A stretch of DNA of 64,000 nt from Ideonella aquatica (lineage in GTDB: Bacteria > Pseudomonadota > Gammaproteobacteria > Burkholderiales > Burkholderiaceae_C). The notes under the pieces are model-generated. The model had not been told where the DNA came from and did no database searches. It saw nothing but the letters and a program-made list of their open reading frames with translations. Positions within the stretch are counted from its first letter, which is position 1. Each line of letters begins with the position of its first letter. Both the position numbers and the translations under genes were made by a program. Below, in pieces: positions 36,600-45,500 of this stretch. The stretch is taken from positions 62,001 through 126,000 of the forward strand of contig NZ_JAGQDE010000011.1 in NCBI RefSeq assembly GCF_018069755.1, read 5' to 3'.

Positions 36600-37958
36600 T
36601 CAGGCCGCCGGCCAGGCCACGCCCACCGACAGCCCGCCCAGCCGCGCCGAGCGGCCCAACGTGATGCGCAGCCCGCCCGCCTGGGCGATGCGCCGCACGA
36701 TCGACCAGCCCAGGCCGCTGCCGGCCTGGTCCTGCGTGGCACTGGCGCGGAAGAAGCGCTCGCCCAGCCGGGCCTGGTCGGCCTCTGACAAGCCGGGGCC
36801 GCTGTCTTCCACGCTCCAGCGCACGCCGCCGTCCGCCGCGGCGATCGTCACCTGCACGGTGGCGCCATCGGGGCTGTAGCGCAGCGCGTTGTCGACCAGG
36901 TTGCGCAGCAGCATCGCGGCGAGCGCCTCGTCCATCGCCAGCGGGCAGTGATCAGGCGCGTCCAGCTCCAGCGTCTGGCCGCGCGCCAGCGCCTGTGGCG
37001 CCAGCTCGCCCAGCAGCCGGCGCGCCATCGCCGCGCCGTCGTGCACGGCGGCGGCGCGCTGGCTGGCGCTGCCGTCCAGCCGCGCCAGCGTCAGCAACTG
37101 CTGCACCAGGTGCACCGCGCGGTCGCAACCGGCGATCGTGGCCTGCAGCGCATGGCGGCGCTCAGCCTCGTCGGTGGCGCCCAGCGCCACCTGGGCCTGG
37201 GTGCGGACGATGGCGATCGGCGTGCGCAGCTCATGCGCGGCATCGGCGGTGAAGCGGCGCTCGCCATCGATCAGCCGGCCGATGCGCTCGAGCAGCGCAT
37301 TGAGCGCGTCCAGCGGTGCCTGCAGCTCGGTGGGTGCCGTCTCGGACAGGGCCACCGGCGAGAGCTGCTGCGGCGCACGCTGCTGCAGCACCTCGCCCAG
37401 CTCGCGCAGTGGCGCCAGGCCCTGGCGCACCGACCACCACACCGACAGGGCCACCAGCGGCAGCACCAGCAGCAGCGGCCCGAAGGTGCCCTGCAGCACC
37501 GGCCACAGCACGTCCAGCCGCACCTCCTCCTGCTCGGCCACGAAGACCTGCACGTCGTCCTCGGCGCCGTTGGCAGCGAACAGACGCCAGGTCTCGCCGC
37601 GGTACTCGATGGTCTCGAAACCCTCGCGCAGCGTCGACAGCGGCGCGCCGTCGGCGTTGGGCGAGTGCGCACCCAGACGCCCCTCGTGCCAGACCTGGAA
37701 GGCCACCTTGCGCTCGTAGGGGTGGCCCTTGCGGCCGCCGCCCAGCGCGTGTTCGATGGCTTCGGCGTCGTCATCGCCGTGCCCGCCCGACTGCTGCGCC
37801 ACCAGCAGCGCGGCCGATTGCGACAGGTGGGCGTCGAACAGCTCGTCCAGCTCATGGCGCGCATCCCAGGCCGTCCACAGCGCCGCCAGCAGCCACAGCG
37901 TGCCCACCATGGCCAGCGTGCGCAGCGCCAGGCGCAGCTGCAGCGAACGTGCTGTCAT
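36600..37958 (-). CDS. Two-component sensor histidine kinase, QseC-like
   Basis: A 452-residue membrane kinase. One helix lies at about 12-30, then a periplasmic domain of about 130 residues containing a His/Gly/Asp-rich stretch (SGGHGDDDAEAIEHALGGGRKGHPYERKVAFQVW) as in QseC/PmrB-type sensors, and a second helix lies at about 155-178. HisKA has FTADAAHELRTPIAIVRTQ; the ATPase domain has LLRNLVDNALRYS, EDSGPGL and GSGLGWSIV. ATG 37958 overlaps the response regulator stop by four bases. The two-component pair is directly downstream of a haem-protein cluster on the same strand, so redox or oxygen signalling is a reasonable inference. Confidence 0.92.
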   Translation of the reverse strand: MTARSLQLRLALRTLAMVGTLWLLAALWTAWDARHELDELFDAHLSQSAALLVAQQSGGHGDDDAEAIEHALGGGRKGHPYERKVAFQVWHEGRLGAHSPNADGAPLSTLREGFETIEYRGETWRLFAANGAEDDVQVFVAEQEEVRLDVLWPVLQGTFGPLLLVLPLVALSVWWSVRQGLAPLRELGEVLQQRAPQQLSPVALSETAPTELQAPLDALNALLERIGRLIDGERRFTADAAHELRTPIAIVRTQAQVALGATDEAERRHALQATIAGCDRAVHLVQQLLTLARLDGSASQRAAAVHDGAAMARRLLGELAPQALARGQTLELDAPDHCPLAMDEALAAMLLRNLVDNALRYSPDGATVQVTIAAADGGVRWSVEDSGPGLSEADQARLGERFFRASATQDQAGSGLGWSIVRRIAQAGGLRITLGRSARLGGLSVGVAWPAA

Positions 37959-38623
37959 GCCGGCGGCGTGCGGGCAATGGTGTAGCCCACGCCGCGCACG
38001 GTGGTGATCAGCTCGGGCTTGAGCTTCTTGCGCAGGTGATGGATGTGCACCTCCACGGCGTTGCTCTCCACCTCCTGGCCCCAGCTGTACAGGCTCTGCT
38101 CCAGCTGCTCGCGCGAGAGCACGCGGCCGGCGCCCAGCATCAGCGCCTGCAGCAGGTCGAACTCGCGCATCGACAGCGCCACCGGCTCGCCGTCCAGCGT
38201 CACGGTGCGCGCGGCCGGGTCCAGCGCCACGCCCTGGGCCTGCAGCAGCTCCTGCACCTGGCCGTGGGCGCGGCGCACCAACGCGCGCAGGCGGGCGCCC
38301 AGCTCATGCAGATCGACCGGCTTGACGACATAGTCGTCGGCGCCGCCGTCCAGGCCGCGGATGCGGTCGTCGATCGCGTCACGCGCGGTCAGCACCAGCA
38401 CCGGCAGGCTGCCGCCGGCAGCCCGGGTCTGGCGCAGCACCTCCATGCCATCCAGGCCGGGCAGGCCCAGGTCCAGCACCGCGGCGGTGTAGGCGCCGCT
38501 GCGCAGCTCGCGCTCGCCGGCCAGGCCATCGCGCACCCAGTCCACCTGGAAGCCCTGCTGGCGCAGGCCGGCGCGCAGGCCGTCACCCAGCAGCGGATCG
38601 TCCTCGACCAGCAGGATGCGCAT
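37955..38623 (-). CDS. Response regulator, OmpR/PhoB family, QseB-like
   Basis: A 222-residue regulator. The receiver has the acidic pair in LLVEDDPLLGDGL, phospho-acceptor Asp51 in AAVLDLGLPGLDG, Thr in LTARDAIDDR and Lys in DYVVKPVDL. The winged-helix DNA-binding domain ends with SNAVEVHIHHLRKKL and ITTVRGVGYTIA. Its start overlaps the stop of the cytochrome b gene (TGATG at 38621-38625) and its stop overlaps the kinase start, so haem genes and the two-component pair form one coupled unit. Confidence 0.95.
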   Translation of the reverse strand: MRILLVEDDPLLGDGLRAGLRQQGFQVDWVRDGLAGERELRSGAYTAAVLDLGLPGLDGMEVLRQTRAAGGSLPVLVLTARDAIDDRIRGLDGGADDYVVKPVDLHELGARLRALVRRAHGQVQELLQAQGVALDPAARTVTLDGEPVALSMREFDLLQALMLGAGRVLSREQLEQSLYSWGQEVESNAVEVHIHHLRKKLKPELITTVRGVGYTIARTPPA

Positions 38624-39363
38624 CAGTGGCCTTCCTTGTCGTCATCGTCATCGTCGTCCAGCAGCGACTTCAGCGCGGCCAGCGGACCGGTCGCCGGGGT
38701 CTGGCCGGCCGATGCAGTCTGCCATGACGCATCCGGCTGCGGCGCACTGTTCCACTGCCAGGCCCAAAAGCCCAGCACCGCCACCAGCAGCGCCGCGCCC
38801 AGCGGTGCCCAGGCACGCTGGGCGGATTCCTCCGGGTGGCCCTGCTTGCGGCCGGTGAACATCGCGCGCACCAGGTTCTCGCGGTGGGCCAGGCTGCCCA
38901 CCAGCACGCCCAGCAGGTGCACGCCCACCAACAGCAGCATCAGGTTGGCGGCCAGCTCGTGGCCTTCTTCGGCGAACTCGCCGCCCAGGTCGTTGTAGGT
39001 GGCCCAGCCCAGCGCGGTGGTCAGCGCGGCCAGCCCCAGCAGGCCGATGATGGCCAGCGCGCCTGCCGGGTTGTGGCCGGTGGTGTGCGGCGCGCGACCG
39101 GCCAGCAGGCCTTTCAGGTAGGCCAGCACGGCGGCGGGTCCGCGCACGAAGCTGGCAAAGCGCGCCGGCGTCGTGCCCACCAGGCCCCAGACCAGGCGAA
39201 AGGCCACCAGGCCGGCCACGGTGTAGCCCAGCGTGACGTGCAGCAGCCGCCAGCGCTCGCTCTCGGCGCTCAGCCAGGCGCCGGCAAAGCTCAGCACCAG
39301 CAGCCAGTGGAAGACGCGCACCGGCACGTCCCAGACGCGCACGCGGCTCATGGAGGTGTCCAT
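38623..39363 (-). CDS. Cytochrome b561-type membrane protein of the SHP/DHC cluster
   Basis: A 246-residue di-haem b-type cytochrome. It opens RVWDVPVRVFHWLLVLSFAGAW and has about five membrane segments with histidines suited to haem binding in VFHW, LLHVTLGYTV, EEGHELAANLMLL and LLVGVHLLG. It should pass electrons from the quinone pool to the periplasmic cytochromes encoded upstream. Unusual is the C-terminus: after the last helix there is a Pro/Ala-rich linker and then a run of seven Asp (LLDDDDDDDKEGH), which could bind metal ions. The order shp-dhc-cytb matches clusters known in Rhodobacter sphaeroides and Shewanella. Confidence 0.88.
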   Translation of the reverse strand: MDTSMSRVRVWDVPVRVFHWLLVLSFAGAWLSAESERWRLLHVTLGYTVAGLVAFRLVWGLVGTTPARFASFVRGPAAVLAYLKGLLAGRAPHTTGHNPAGALAIIGLLGLAALTTALGWATYNDLGGEFAEEGHELAANLMLLLVGVHLLGVLVGSLAHRENLVRAMFTGRKQGHPEESAQRAWAPLGAALLVAVLGFWAWQWNSAPQPDASWQTASAGQTPATGPLAALKSLLDDDDDDDKEGH

Positions 39364-39373
39364 CGCAGGCTCC

Positions 39374-39817
39374 TTACTTCGGGATGCGGATCTCGCGTTC
39401 GCGGAAGCTGCCCTCGGCGGCGCGGGTGTGGCAGGCGGCGCAGTTGCTGGCCGACTTGATCGAGGCGCGCTGGAACACGCCGGGGCCGGCCTCGTCGTGC
39501 TCGCGCACGAACCAGCGGCTGCGGGTCATGCGGTCCTCGGGCGGCGGGTCACCGCGGCCGGCGTTGGCCTGCAGCCAGTCGGCAATCGTCTTGGCGGTGG
39601 GCGCGTCCAGCGAGGCATCGGTGCCGTAGTGCTTGCCCAGGCCGCCCATCAGGTGCTGCCACGACGAGGCCGGCAGACCACGCGCCGGGAAGGCCACGTG
39701 GCAGCTGCCGCATTCGGACTGGTAGGCCGGCAGCGGTGGGGTGCGGGAGCCGTGGTCGTCGGCCTGCGCCGAGAGGGCGGCGACGGCCAGGGCGGCGGCG
39801 GTGATCCAGGTCTTCAT
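39374..39817 (-). CDS. Di-haem cytochrome c (DHC-like)
   Basis: A 147-residue secreted protein with a Sec signal peptide (MKTWITAAALAVAALSAQA). Two haem c attachment motifs are visible, YQSECGSCHVAF and SNCAACHTRA, with His ligands available between them. DHC is the established electron donor of SHP in related clusters. ATG 39817 follows GAGGAG; an upstream GTG at 39832 would overlap the shp stop. It lies 11 bases after shp and ten bases before the cytochrome b gene. Confidence 0.88.
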   Translation of the reverse strand: MKTWITAAALAVAALSAQADDHGSRTPPLPAYQSECGSCHVAFPARGLPASSWQHLMGGLGKHYGTDASLDAPTAKTIADWLQANAGRGDPPPEDRMTRSRWFVREHDEAGPGVFQRASIKSASNCAACHTRAAEGSFREREIRIPK

Positions 39818-39828
39818 GCTCGGGCTCC

Positions 39829-40212
39829 TCACTTCAGCGTCAGCAGCCAGGCCAGCACGTCGGCCTTCTCACCGGCGCTGCATTCGCGGCCGACCACATC
39901 GTTGCAGTTGCGGCGGAACCACTTCTCGGACTTGGCCAGCTCGGTGAAGCGCTCGGCATTGGCCGACGGCGCCAGCGGCTTGATCGCCTTGGCGGTGCTG
40001 GCGTGCTGGCCCGCGCCGGTGGGCGCGGCGCCGTGGCAGCTGCTGCACGACCATTCCTTGCCGTGCTTGCTGGTGAAGAAGGCCTGGCCGCGCGCGGCCT
40101 GGGCCGGCGCACCCGCCTGGGCGGTGTAGCCGGCCAGCAGCTCGGCGGGGGTGGCGGCCTGGGCCGCCAGGGCGCCGCCCAGCAGGGCGGCAAGGATCAG
40201 GGGCTTGAACAT
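39829..40212 (-). CDS. DUF1924/SHP-type monohaem cytochrome c
   Basis: A 127-residue secreted cytochrome with signal peptide MFKPLILAALLGGALAAQA. One haem motif is present, WSCSSCHGAAPT. Downstream are RRNCNDVVGRECSAGEKADVLAWLL, the conserved end of the DUF1924/SHP group with a second Cys pair. SHP (sphaeroides haem protein) is an oxygen-binding cytochrome in which an Asn replaces Met as distal ligand; Asn residues in the RRNCND region are candidates. ATG 40212 has GGAG upstream. It is the first gene of the unit that continues through DHC, cytochrome b, response regulator and kinase. Confidence 0.82.
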   Translation of the reverse strand: MFKPLILAALLGGALAAQAATPAELLAGYTAQAGAPAQAARGQAFFTSKHGKEWSCSSCHGAAPTGAGQHASTAKAIKPLAPSANAERFTELAKSEKWFRRNCNDVVGRECSAGEKADVLAWLLTLK

Positions 40213-40291
40213 GGGGCACTCCATCGGGATGCGATGGTGCCCATGGTGTCCGTGGGGGCTTAGGCCCCTCTTAAAGCCGGTCTGACCGAAG

Positions 40292-41488
40292 TCAAACCGC
40301 CAGCACGGCGGCCATCGCCTCGGCGGTGCGCTCAACGTTGCCGGTGTTCAGGCCGGCCACGCACATGCGGCCCGAGCGCACCAGGTAGACGCCGAACTCC
40401 TCGCGCAGCCGATCCACCTGCGCGGCGCTCAGGCCGGTGTAGCTGAACATGCCGCGCTGGGTGAGGAAGTAGCTGAAGTCGCGCCCCGGCACCTTGGCGC
40501 TGACCACCGCGTGCAGGCGCTCGCGCATGGCCTGGATGCGCACGCGCATGCCATTGAGTTCGGCCACCCACATCGCGTGCAGCTCGGGCGTGTTCAGGAT
40601 CGTGGCCACCAGCTGGCCGGCGTGCAGCGGCGGATTGGAGTAGTTGCGCCGCACCGTAGCCTTGAGCTGGCCCAGCACCAGATCGGCCTGGGCCGCATCG
40701 GGGCAGACCACGCTCAGCGCGCCACAGCGCTCGCCGTAGACCGACAGGCTCTTGCTGAACGAGTTGGCCACGAAGAAGGACAGGCCCGCAGCGGCCAGCG
40801 CTCGCACTGCGTAGGCGTCATCGTCCACGCTGTCACCAAAGCCCTGGTAGGCCAGGTCCAGGAAGGCGATCAGGCCGCGCTCCTTGAGCAGCGGGATCAG
40901 CGCGTCCCATTGGGCGCGGGTGAGGTCGACGCCGGTGGGGTTGTGGCAGCAGGCGTGCAGCAGCACCACGCTCTTGGGCGGCAGCGCGCGCAGCGCCTCG
41001 CACATCGCCTCGAAGCGCAGGCCGCCGGTGGCGGCGTCGTAGTACGGGTAGGTGCCCACCGTCAGGCCGGCCCCCTCGAAGACCGCCTTGTGGTTGTCCC
41101 AGGTGGGGTCGCTGACCCAGAGGCCACTGCCGGGGAACCAGCGGGCGATGAAGTCGGCGCCCACCTTCAGGCCGCCGGACGAGCCCACGGTCTGGATGGT
41201 GGTGACGCGCTTGTCCGCCAGCGCCGGATGGCCGGCACCGAACAGCAGCGTCTGCACGCCCGAGCGGAAGGCCGCCAGGCCCTCCATCGGCAAATAGGGC
41301 TTGGGGCCGACCTGGGCGGCGATGCGCGCCTCGGCCTCCTTCACGCAGGCCATCACCGGGATGCGGCCGGCATCGTCGAAGTAGATGCCGATCGACAGGT
41401 TGATCTTGCCCTCGCGCGGGTCCTTCTGGAAGTTCTCGTTGAGGGTGAGGATCGGGTCGCCGCCGTAGGGCTCGATGTGGGCAAACAT
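40292..41488 (-). CDS. Aromatic/aspartate aminotransferase (class I)
   Basis: A 398-residue PLP enzyme of the AspC/TyrB family. It starts [36 protein letters not shown]. Conserved blocks are [38 protein letters not shown], the PLP lysine in [20 protein letters not shown], and the carboxylate Arg in [13 protein letters not shown]. It transfers the amino group between glutamate and oxaloacetate or aromatic keto acids. TyrB-type specificity is common for this form in Burkholderiales but cannot be decided here. Upstream lies the candidate small RNA and the restriction-modification island. Confidence 0.93.
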   Translation of the reverse strand: MFAHIEPYGGDPILTLNENFQKDPREGKINLSIGIYFDDAGRIPVMACVKEAEARIAAQVGPKPYLPMEGLAAFRSGVQTLLFGAGHPALADKRVTTIQTVGSSGGLKVGADFIARWFPGSGLWVSDPTWDNHKAVFEGAGLTVGTYPYYDAATGGLRFEAMCEALRALPPKSVVLLHACCHNPTGVDLTRAQWDALIPLLKERGLIAFLDLAYQGFGDSVDDDAYAVRALAAAGLSFFVANSFSKSLSVYGERCGALSVVCPDAAQADLVLGQLKATVRRNYSNPPLHAGQLVATILNTPELHAMWVAELNGMRVRIQAMRERLHAVVSAKVPGRDFSYFLTQRGMFSYTGLSAAQVDRLREEFGVYLVRSGRMCVAGLNTGNVERTAEAMAAVLAV

Positions 41489-41577
41489 GGTGTGCGCAGT
41501 GGGCTGAAGCTGAGTCCTGAATTATCCGTTGCCCGCGCGCGGCGTTCGAGTGCCGCTGGAACCCGCAGGCCGTGCAG

Positions 41578-41607
41578 TTGGCGAAGCAACGCAAGCAGGC
41601 CTAAAAT
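41578..41607 (+). promoter_or_regulatory. Candidate sigma-70 promoter upstream of a short transcript
   Basis: TTGGCG at 41578-41583 and TAAAAT at 41602-41607 are separated by 18 bases, a fair match to -35 and -10 elements. Transcription would begin near 41614 and meet a good terminator about 110 bases on. No + strand gene lies in between, so the promoter serves either a small RNA or a gene lost when the neighbouring island inserted. Confidence 0.4.
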
Positions 41608-41613
41608 ACACCG

Positions 41614-41730
41614 GTTCGGGAACGAAATTCGGCTTCACGCCGTGTGTGAGCAGGCCTTGGTGCCTGACACCTATATTCCCGACGCCTTCTCTGAAGCCGC
41701 TGATCCTCCCCAGGTCAGCGGCTTTTTCTT
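41614..41730 (+). ncRNA. Candidate small RNA of about 115 nt (promoter plus terminator, no ORF)
   Basis: The segment between the candidate promoter and the terminator has no ORF of note and contains short self-complementary parts such as GGTGCC-TGA-CACC near 41660-41672. Its 3' part is antisense to the last codons of the DUF3800 gene. I do not recognise the family. Confidence 0.25.
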
Positions 41731-42513
41731 GGTGTAGTAAGTCCCGTAGGCCGCATGCTCAGTGTCGTCCACCGCGTGGACCACGCCGACCTGTGGCCAG
41801 ACCAACTCCGCGTAGCGCGACTCGCCTCGCTCGAAGTGTCGCTGCAGTGCCCAGAGGAAGTAGTCCACCGCCTGCAGTCCCGCCTCATGCCGTGGTGTGG
41901 ACTGTCGGGCCACGATGCTGGCATCCACCTCGCGCCGCCATGTCGACTCGAAGCGGCTGCGCGCCTTGTCCAACGCCAAGCGCAAGGCAGCTGTGCGGTC
42001 AGACTGGCCCCGCGCCGCAAAGCACACGTCCACCTCCGGCGTCAGGTGCAGCCGGTTCTTGAACAGCCGCGACACCAAGGTGTCGTATAGCTCATTGGGT
42101 TGGTAGCGGTAAGCGGGATCCAGTTGATTGCGACCCTGCACATAGGCCAACACACGCCGCTTGTCGCGCACCACGGCAAAGAACGTCAAGGCGTGCTGTG
42201 TCAGGACCCGGAACACCTCGCGTCGCACCTCGGCGACATCGTCCTTCGCGTGAAACGCTGCGGCCGTCTTGCGGGCCTCTGGTTGCATCGAGGGCACACC
42301 GCGAAAGTAAGGGTCCGCCATCAGGTCGGCCCGCAGGGCGGTCAAGTCCTGCGCCAACCGGCCGGGTTCCGTCACCTCCAGCGCACCCATCATGAAGTAG
42401 CGCGAGCACCCTTCCTCGCCAACGCGCACCTGCCCACGCGCGCTGAACAAGGTGGGGTCGCCCGCCTCGTCCACGTAGCAATGGCGCCTGACAGGCGGCA
42501 CCAGCGTGCTCAC
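41671..42513 (-). CDS. DUF3800 domain protein coupled to the restriction-modification gene
   Basis: A 280-residue protein. It starts with the DUF3800 signature RHCYVDEAGDPTLF and later has VVRDKRRVLAYV, LYDTLVSRLFKNRL and LQAVDYFLWALQRHFERGE. The acidic residues in the first strand (DE) and in the AVDYF segment resemble an RNase H-like active site, as proposed for this family. GTG 42513 overlaps the stop of the upstream enzyme by four bases (GTGA), so the two are co-translated. DUF3800 proteins recur beside phage-defence genes, which supports a defence accessory role here; its biochemical activity is unproven. The C-terminal tail overlaps a terminator of the other strand. Confidence 0.82.
   Translation of the reverse strand: MSTLVPPVRRHCYVDEAGDPTLFSARGQVRVGEEGCSRYFMMGALEVTEPGRLAQDLTALRADLMADPYFRGVPSMQPEARKTAAAFHAKDDVAEVRREVFRVLTQHALTFFAVVRDKRRVLAYVQGRNQLDPAYRYQPNELYDTLVSRLFKNRLHLTPEVDVCFAARGQSDRTAALRLALDKARSRFESTWRREVDASIVARQSTPRHEAGLQAVDYFLWALQRHFERGESRYAELVWPQVGVVHAVDDTEHAAYGTYYTKKKPLTWGGSAASEKASGI
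41694..41730 (+). terminator. Rho-independent terminator (rightward)
   Basis: AAGCCGCTGA at 41694-41703 pairs perfectly with TCAGCGGCTT at 41715-41724 around an 11-base loop, followed by TTTTTCTT through 41730. The T tract is only on the + strand, so it ends rightward transcripts. It lies inside the last codons of the oppositely oriented DUF3800 gene, whose C-terminus (KKKPLTWGGSAASEKAS) simply reads through the hairpin. Confidence 0.8.
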
Positions 42514-45500
42514 CGGCTCGCAGCCTCAATCTCGGACACTGTGGCCAGGGTCCGCAGGCTCACGAACACCACGCGGGCCAGCAACTTGATCACGTCCTCC
42601 TTGTGGTCGGCGAATCGGTAGGTGTCGAATCTGGCGCGAATGGTCGGGTCCTTGGGTTTACGCTCCTTGTACTGGTCGAGCACCCAGTCGATGGCCGAGC
42701 GGTTGCCCAGTCGGTAGTCCCAGGCCTCAGGAGGGATACCGCTGAGCGTGGTTTCGCCGTCAATGCGGATGCGGCCGTCCTCGGGCTCCGACTTCAGGAT
42801 CGGCTTGGGCGCATAGGCCTCACCGTGGTTCTGGCGCGCTTTGGTATCGGGCACGTCCACCCGCTTGAAGGCGAAGGGCTCGGCAGACTCGTAGCCGATG
42901 TGCAAGTCCATCAGGGCCTGACCCCATCCGGCCCAACGCCAGAAGTCGGCCCGGGTGCTGCCGTGCAACGGCACGCGCGGGAACTCGCGCTTGAGGTTCT
43001 GAGCATAGGTCTCGCGGTAGTGCGGGTCGTGCAGCACGGCGTAGACGTAATGGAAGATGCCCTCCTTGGTGGGCTCGGGTAGGCGCTTGCCGGCGCCGGC
43101 TTTGTAGTGGGCAGTGAATTGCTTGAGCGCCCAGTCGGTGATGTTGTCGTGAGATTGGCCGTGATCATCGTGCCTGTACAGCGCGTAGATCTGGGTATCG
43201 CCCATGAAGTGCCAGTCGCAAACTCGGTCGGATGCAAGTGTCCTGAATACGGCTGAGGTTCCTGGTGCTGAAATCGCAAAGCTTGGCACCCGAACCTCCA
43301 AGCCGCGACCAAATAATTGAAAATGGTTGTTAGTGAGGCGATCTGAGAATGTTGGGTCTGCGTAGTAGTGCAATGAAACAAATGGCCGATAGTGCGAGGA
43401 AGCCCAGAACCGTGACGACAGGCCATGCACAGGATCACGCCTTACCTTCGCCAGCAAGGACTCACTCCATTTGATTCGACTACCAAGACGCTCCCGATCA
43501 ATCTCCTTGACTCCCCTCCATCGGTTGTTCTCCTTGTTAAATTCGCTGATCATGAACTTGACCTTTGCTTCAAGGCTCGCTCGATCGCATTCATAGACCC
43601 ACTCGTCACGGGCTGTATTGACACCATTGGCAGTGAGCGAAAAAACAGCCCTTCCTGTTCCCTCGCGATCGGCCAACGGCATCAATCCTGCATAATCGGT
43701 ATGAGTTTGATGAAGCCAGTCATGTCTTGCGTTGGGACGAATCTCTTCGCTCTCGACTGAGGCCAAACGTGCCTTGCCAACGAATGCGAGCTTTTCGGAG
43801 GCCTCTTCGAACTCTGGTCGGCGAGAGTAGAAGATCCGGCAGCGTTCACTCTTTGAGTTACCACGCCTTTTGACTAGAAAGCTGATCGCAACGCCCGTCT
43901 TGATTCCAAAGACATTGTGCTTTGTGCCACTGAGTTTCGGGTTGTCGTTGACACTGCCGCCCAGATCCAAGATGCGTACCTCAACAAACTCCTTGGCCAA
44001 GGTTTTTCGAAAGCCGTCGGCCTCTCTGGCATCCAGGAAATTCCGATTGGTGATGAAGGCCAACACGCCGTTTTCGTCCAAACGGTCGCTTGCCCACCGA
44101 AAGAATCGGCTGTACATGTCGTAGCGCTTGGTCTTCTTCGCAGCGCTCTCTGCAACGTAGGTCTGCTTGATGCGCGCGTCGATCGCCGGGTAGGTTCGGT
44201 TCTTGTTGTTGTCGTTCTCATTCGCCTGGTTGGCGTTGTAGGGCGGGTTGCCAATGACCACGCTGATGCGCCGGGCGTTCTGGCGCCTGATGCGGGCCAC
44301 GTTCTCCTCGCTGACGCTGCCGAACAGGTCGGCGGTGGTGCCGTGGGCCTGGGTGTGCAGCCCCACGTTGTCCAGCGTATCCACAAAGCACAGGCTGGCG
44401 AACTCTCGATACTCACCGGTGATGGCAGCGTAGGTGGCCTCGATGTTCAGGTTGGCCACGTAGTACGGCAGGATGGCCACCTCGTTGGCGTGCAGCTCAT
44501 GGTCGTACTTGTGCTTGAGCTTGGCGGGCTGACCACGGAAGTGCTCCAGCAGCTCACAGATGAAAGTGCCGGTGCCGGTGGCCGGGTCCAGAATGTCGAC
44601 GCCCTTGTCCACCAGGCTCTTGCCGAAGTGCTGCTCGCACAGCCAATCGGCGCCGTCGATCATGAAGCGCACGATCTCATTGGGCGTGTAGACCACGCCC
44701 AGTCGGTCGGCGGCCTTGGCGTTGTAGACCTTGTAGAAGTTCTCGTAGATCAGCTTTAGGAAGCTCTGCTTTTCCTGGTGGCTGCTGATCTGTGCAGCGG
44801 CGCTCTTGATGGCGGCGTAGTAGGCGTCCAGGCCGCGCAGCGTGCGCTTCTTCACGTCGCCGCTGAAGAAAGTTCCCTCGAGCTGATACAGCTCTTTGGC
44901 CACGTTGTTCTGGCGGTGGAAGTCGTCCTCGCCGAAGACTTTGGAGAAGATCTCCTCAGTCAGGATGTGCTGGATCAGCATCTCGCGCACATCGGCGTCG
45001 GTGAGGCTGGGATTGATCGCCTCCTGTGCATGCGCCAGGAAGCGCTTGGCCGCCTTGCGAAAGCCGGCGTTGTCCTTCTGCTGGCGCTCGATCATCTCGC
45101 GTAGCGCTTGCAGGACTGCGGGCAGATCGGTCTTGAACTGGGCCACCGCCTGCCGGAAGTCAGCCACTTCGGCGCGCTCGAAGCTGAAGAACAGCTTGAG
45201 CAGCTTCTCCAGTTGCGCCACGTCATCCACCGCGCAGCGCATGACCTCGTTGCGGTGCTGGATCAGCACCGCCTCATGGGTGTCCTCGAACAGGATGTTG
45301 TCCTGCGGGTAGCCGCGCTTGAACTTGCGGGCGATCTCCTCGTCCAGGTCGTCGGCCTCGTCCTTGGCCTCCCAGTAGCCGAAGGGCACGCGCAGCTCGT
45401 GCAGCAGGGCACCATCGACATAGCGGCGGTCCTTGGTGGCGGTCTGGATCTCGTACTCGGGCACGAAGATCAGATCGTGCTGACGGCCCCAGCCCTTGAG

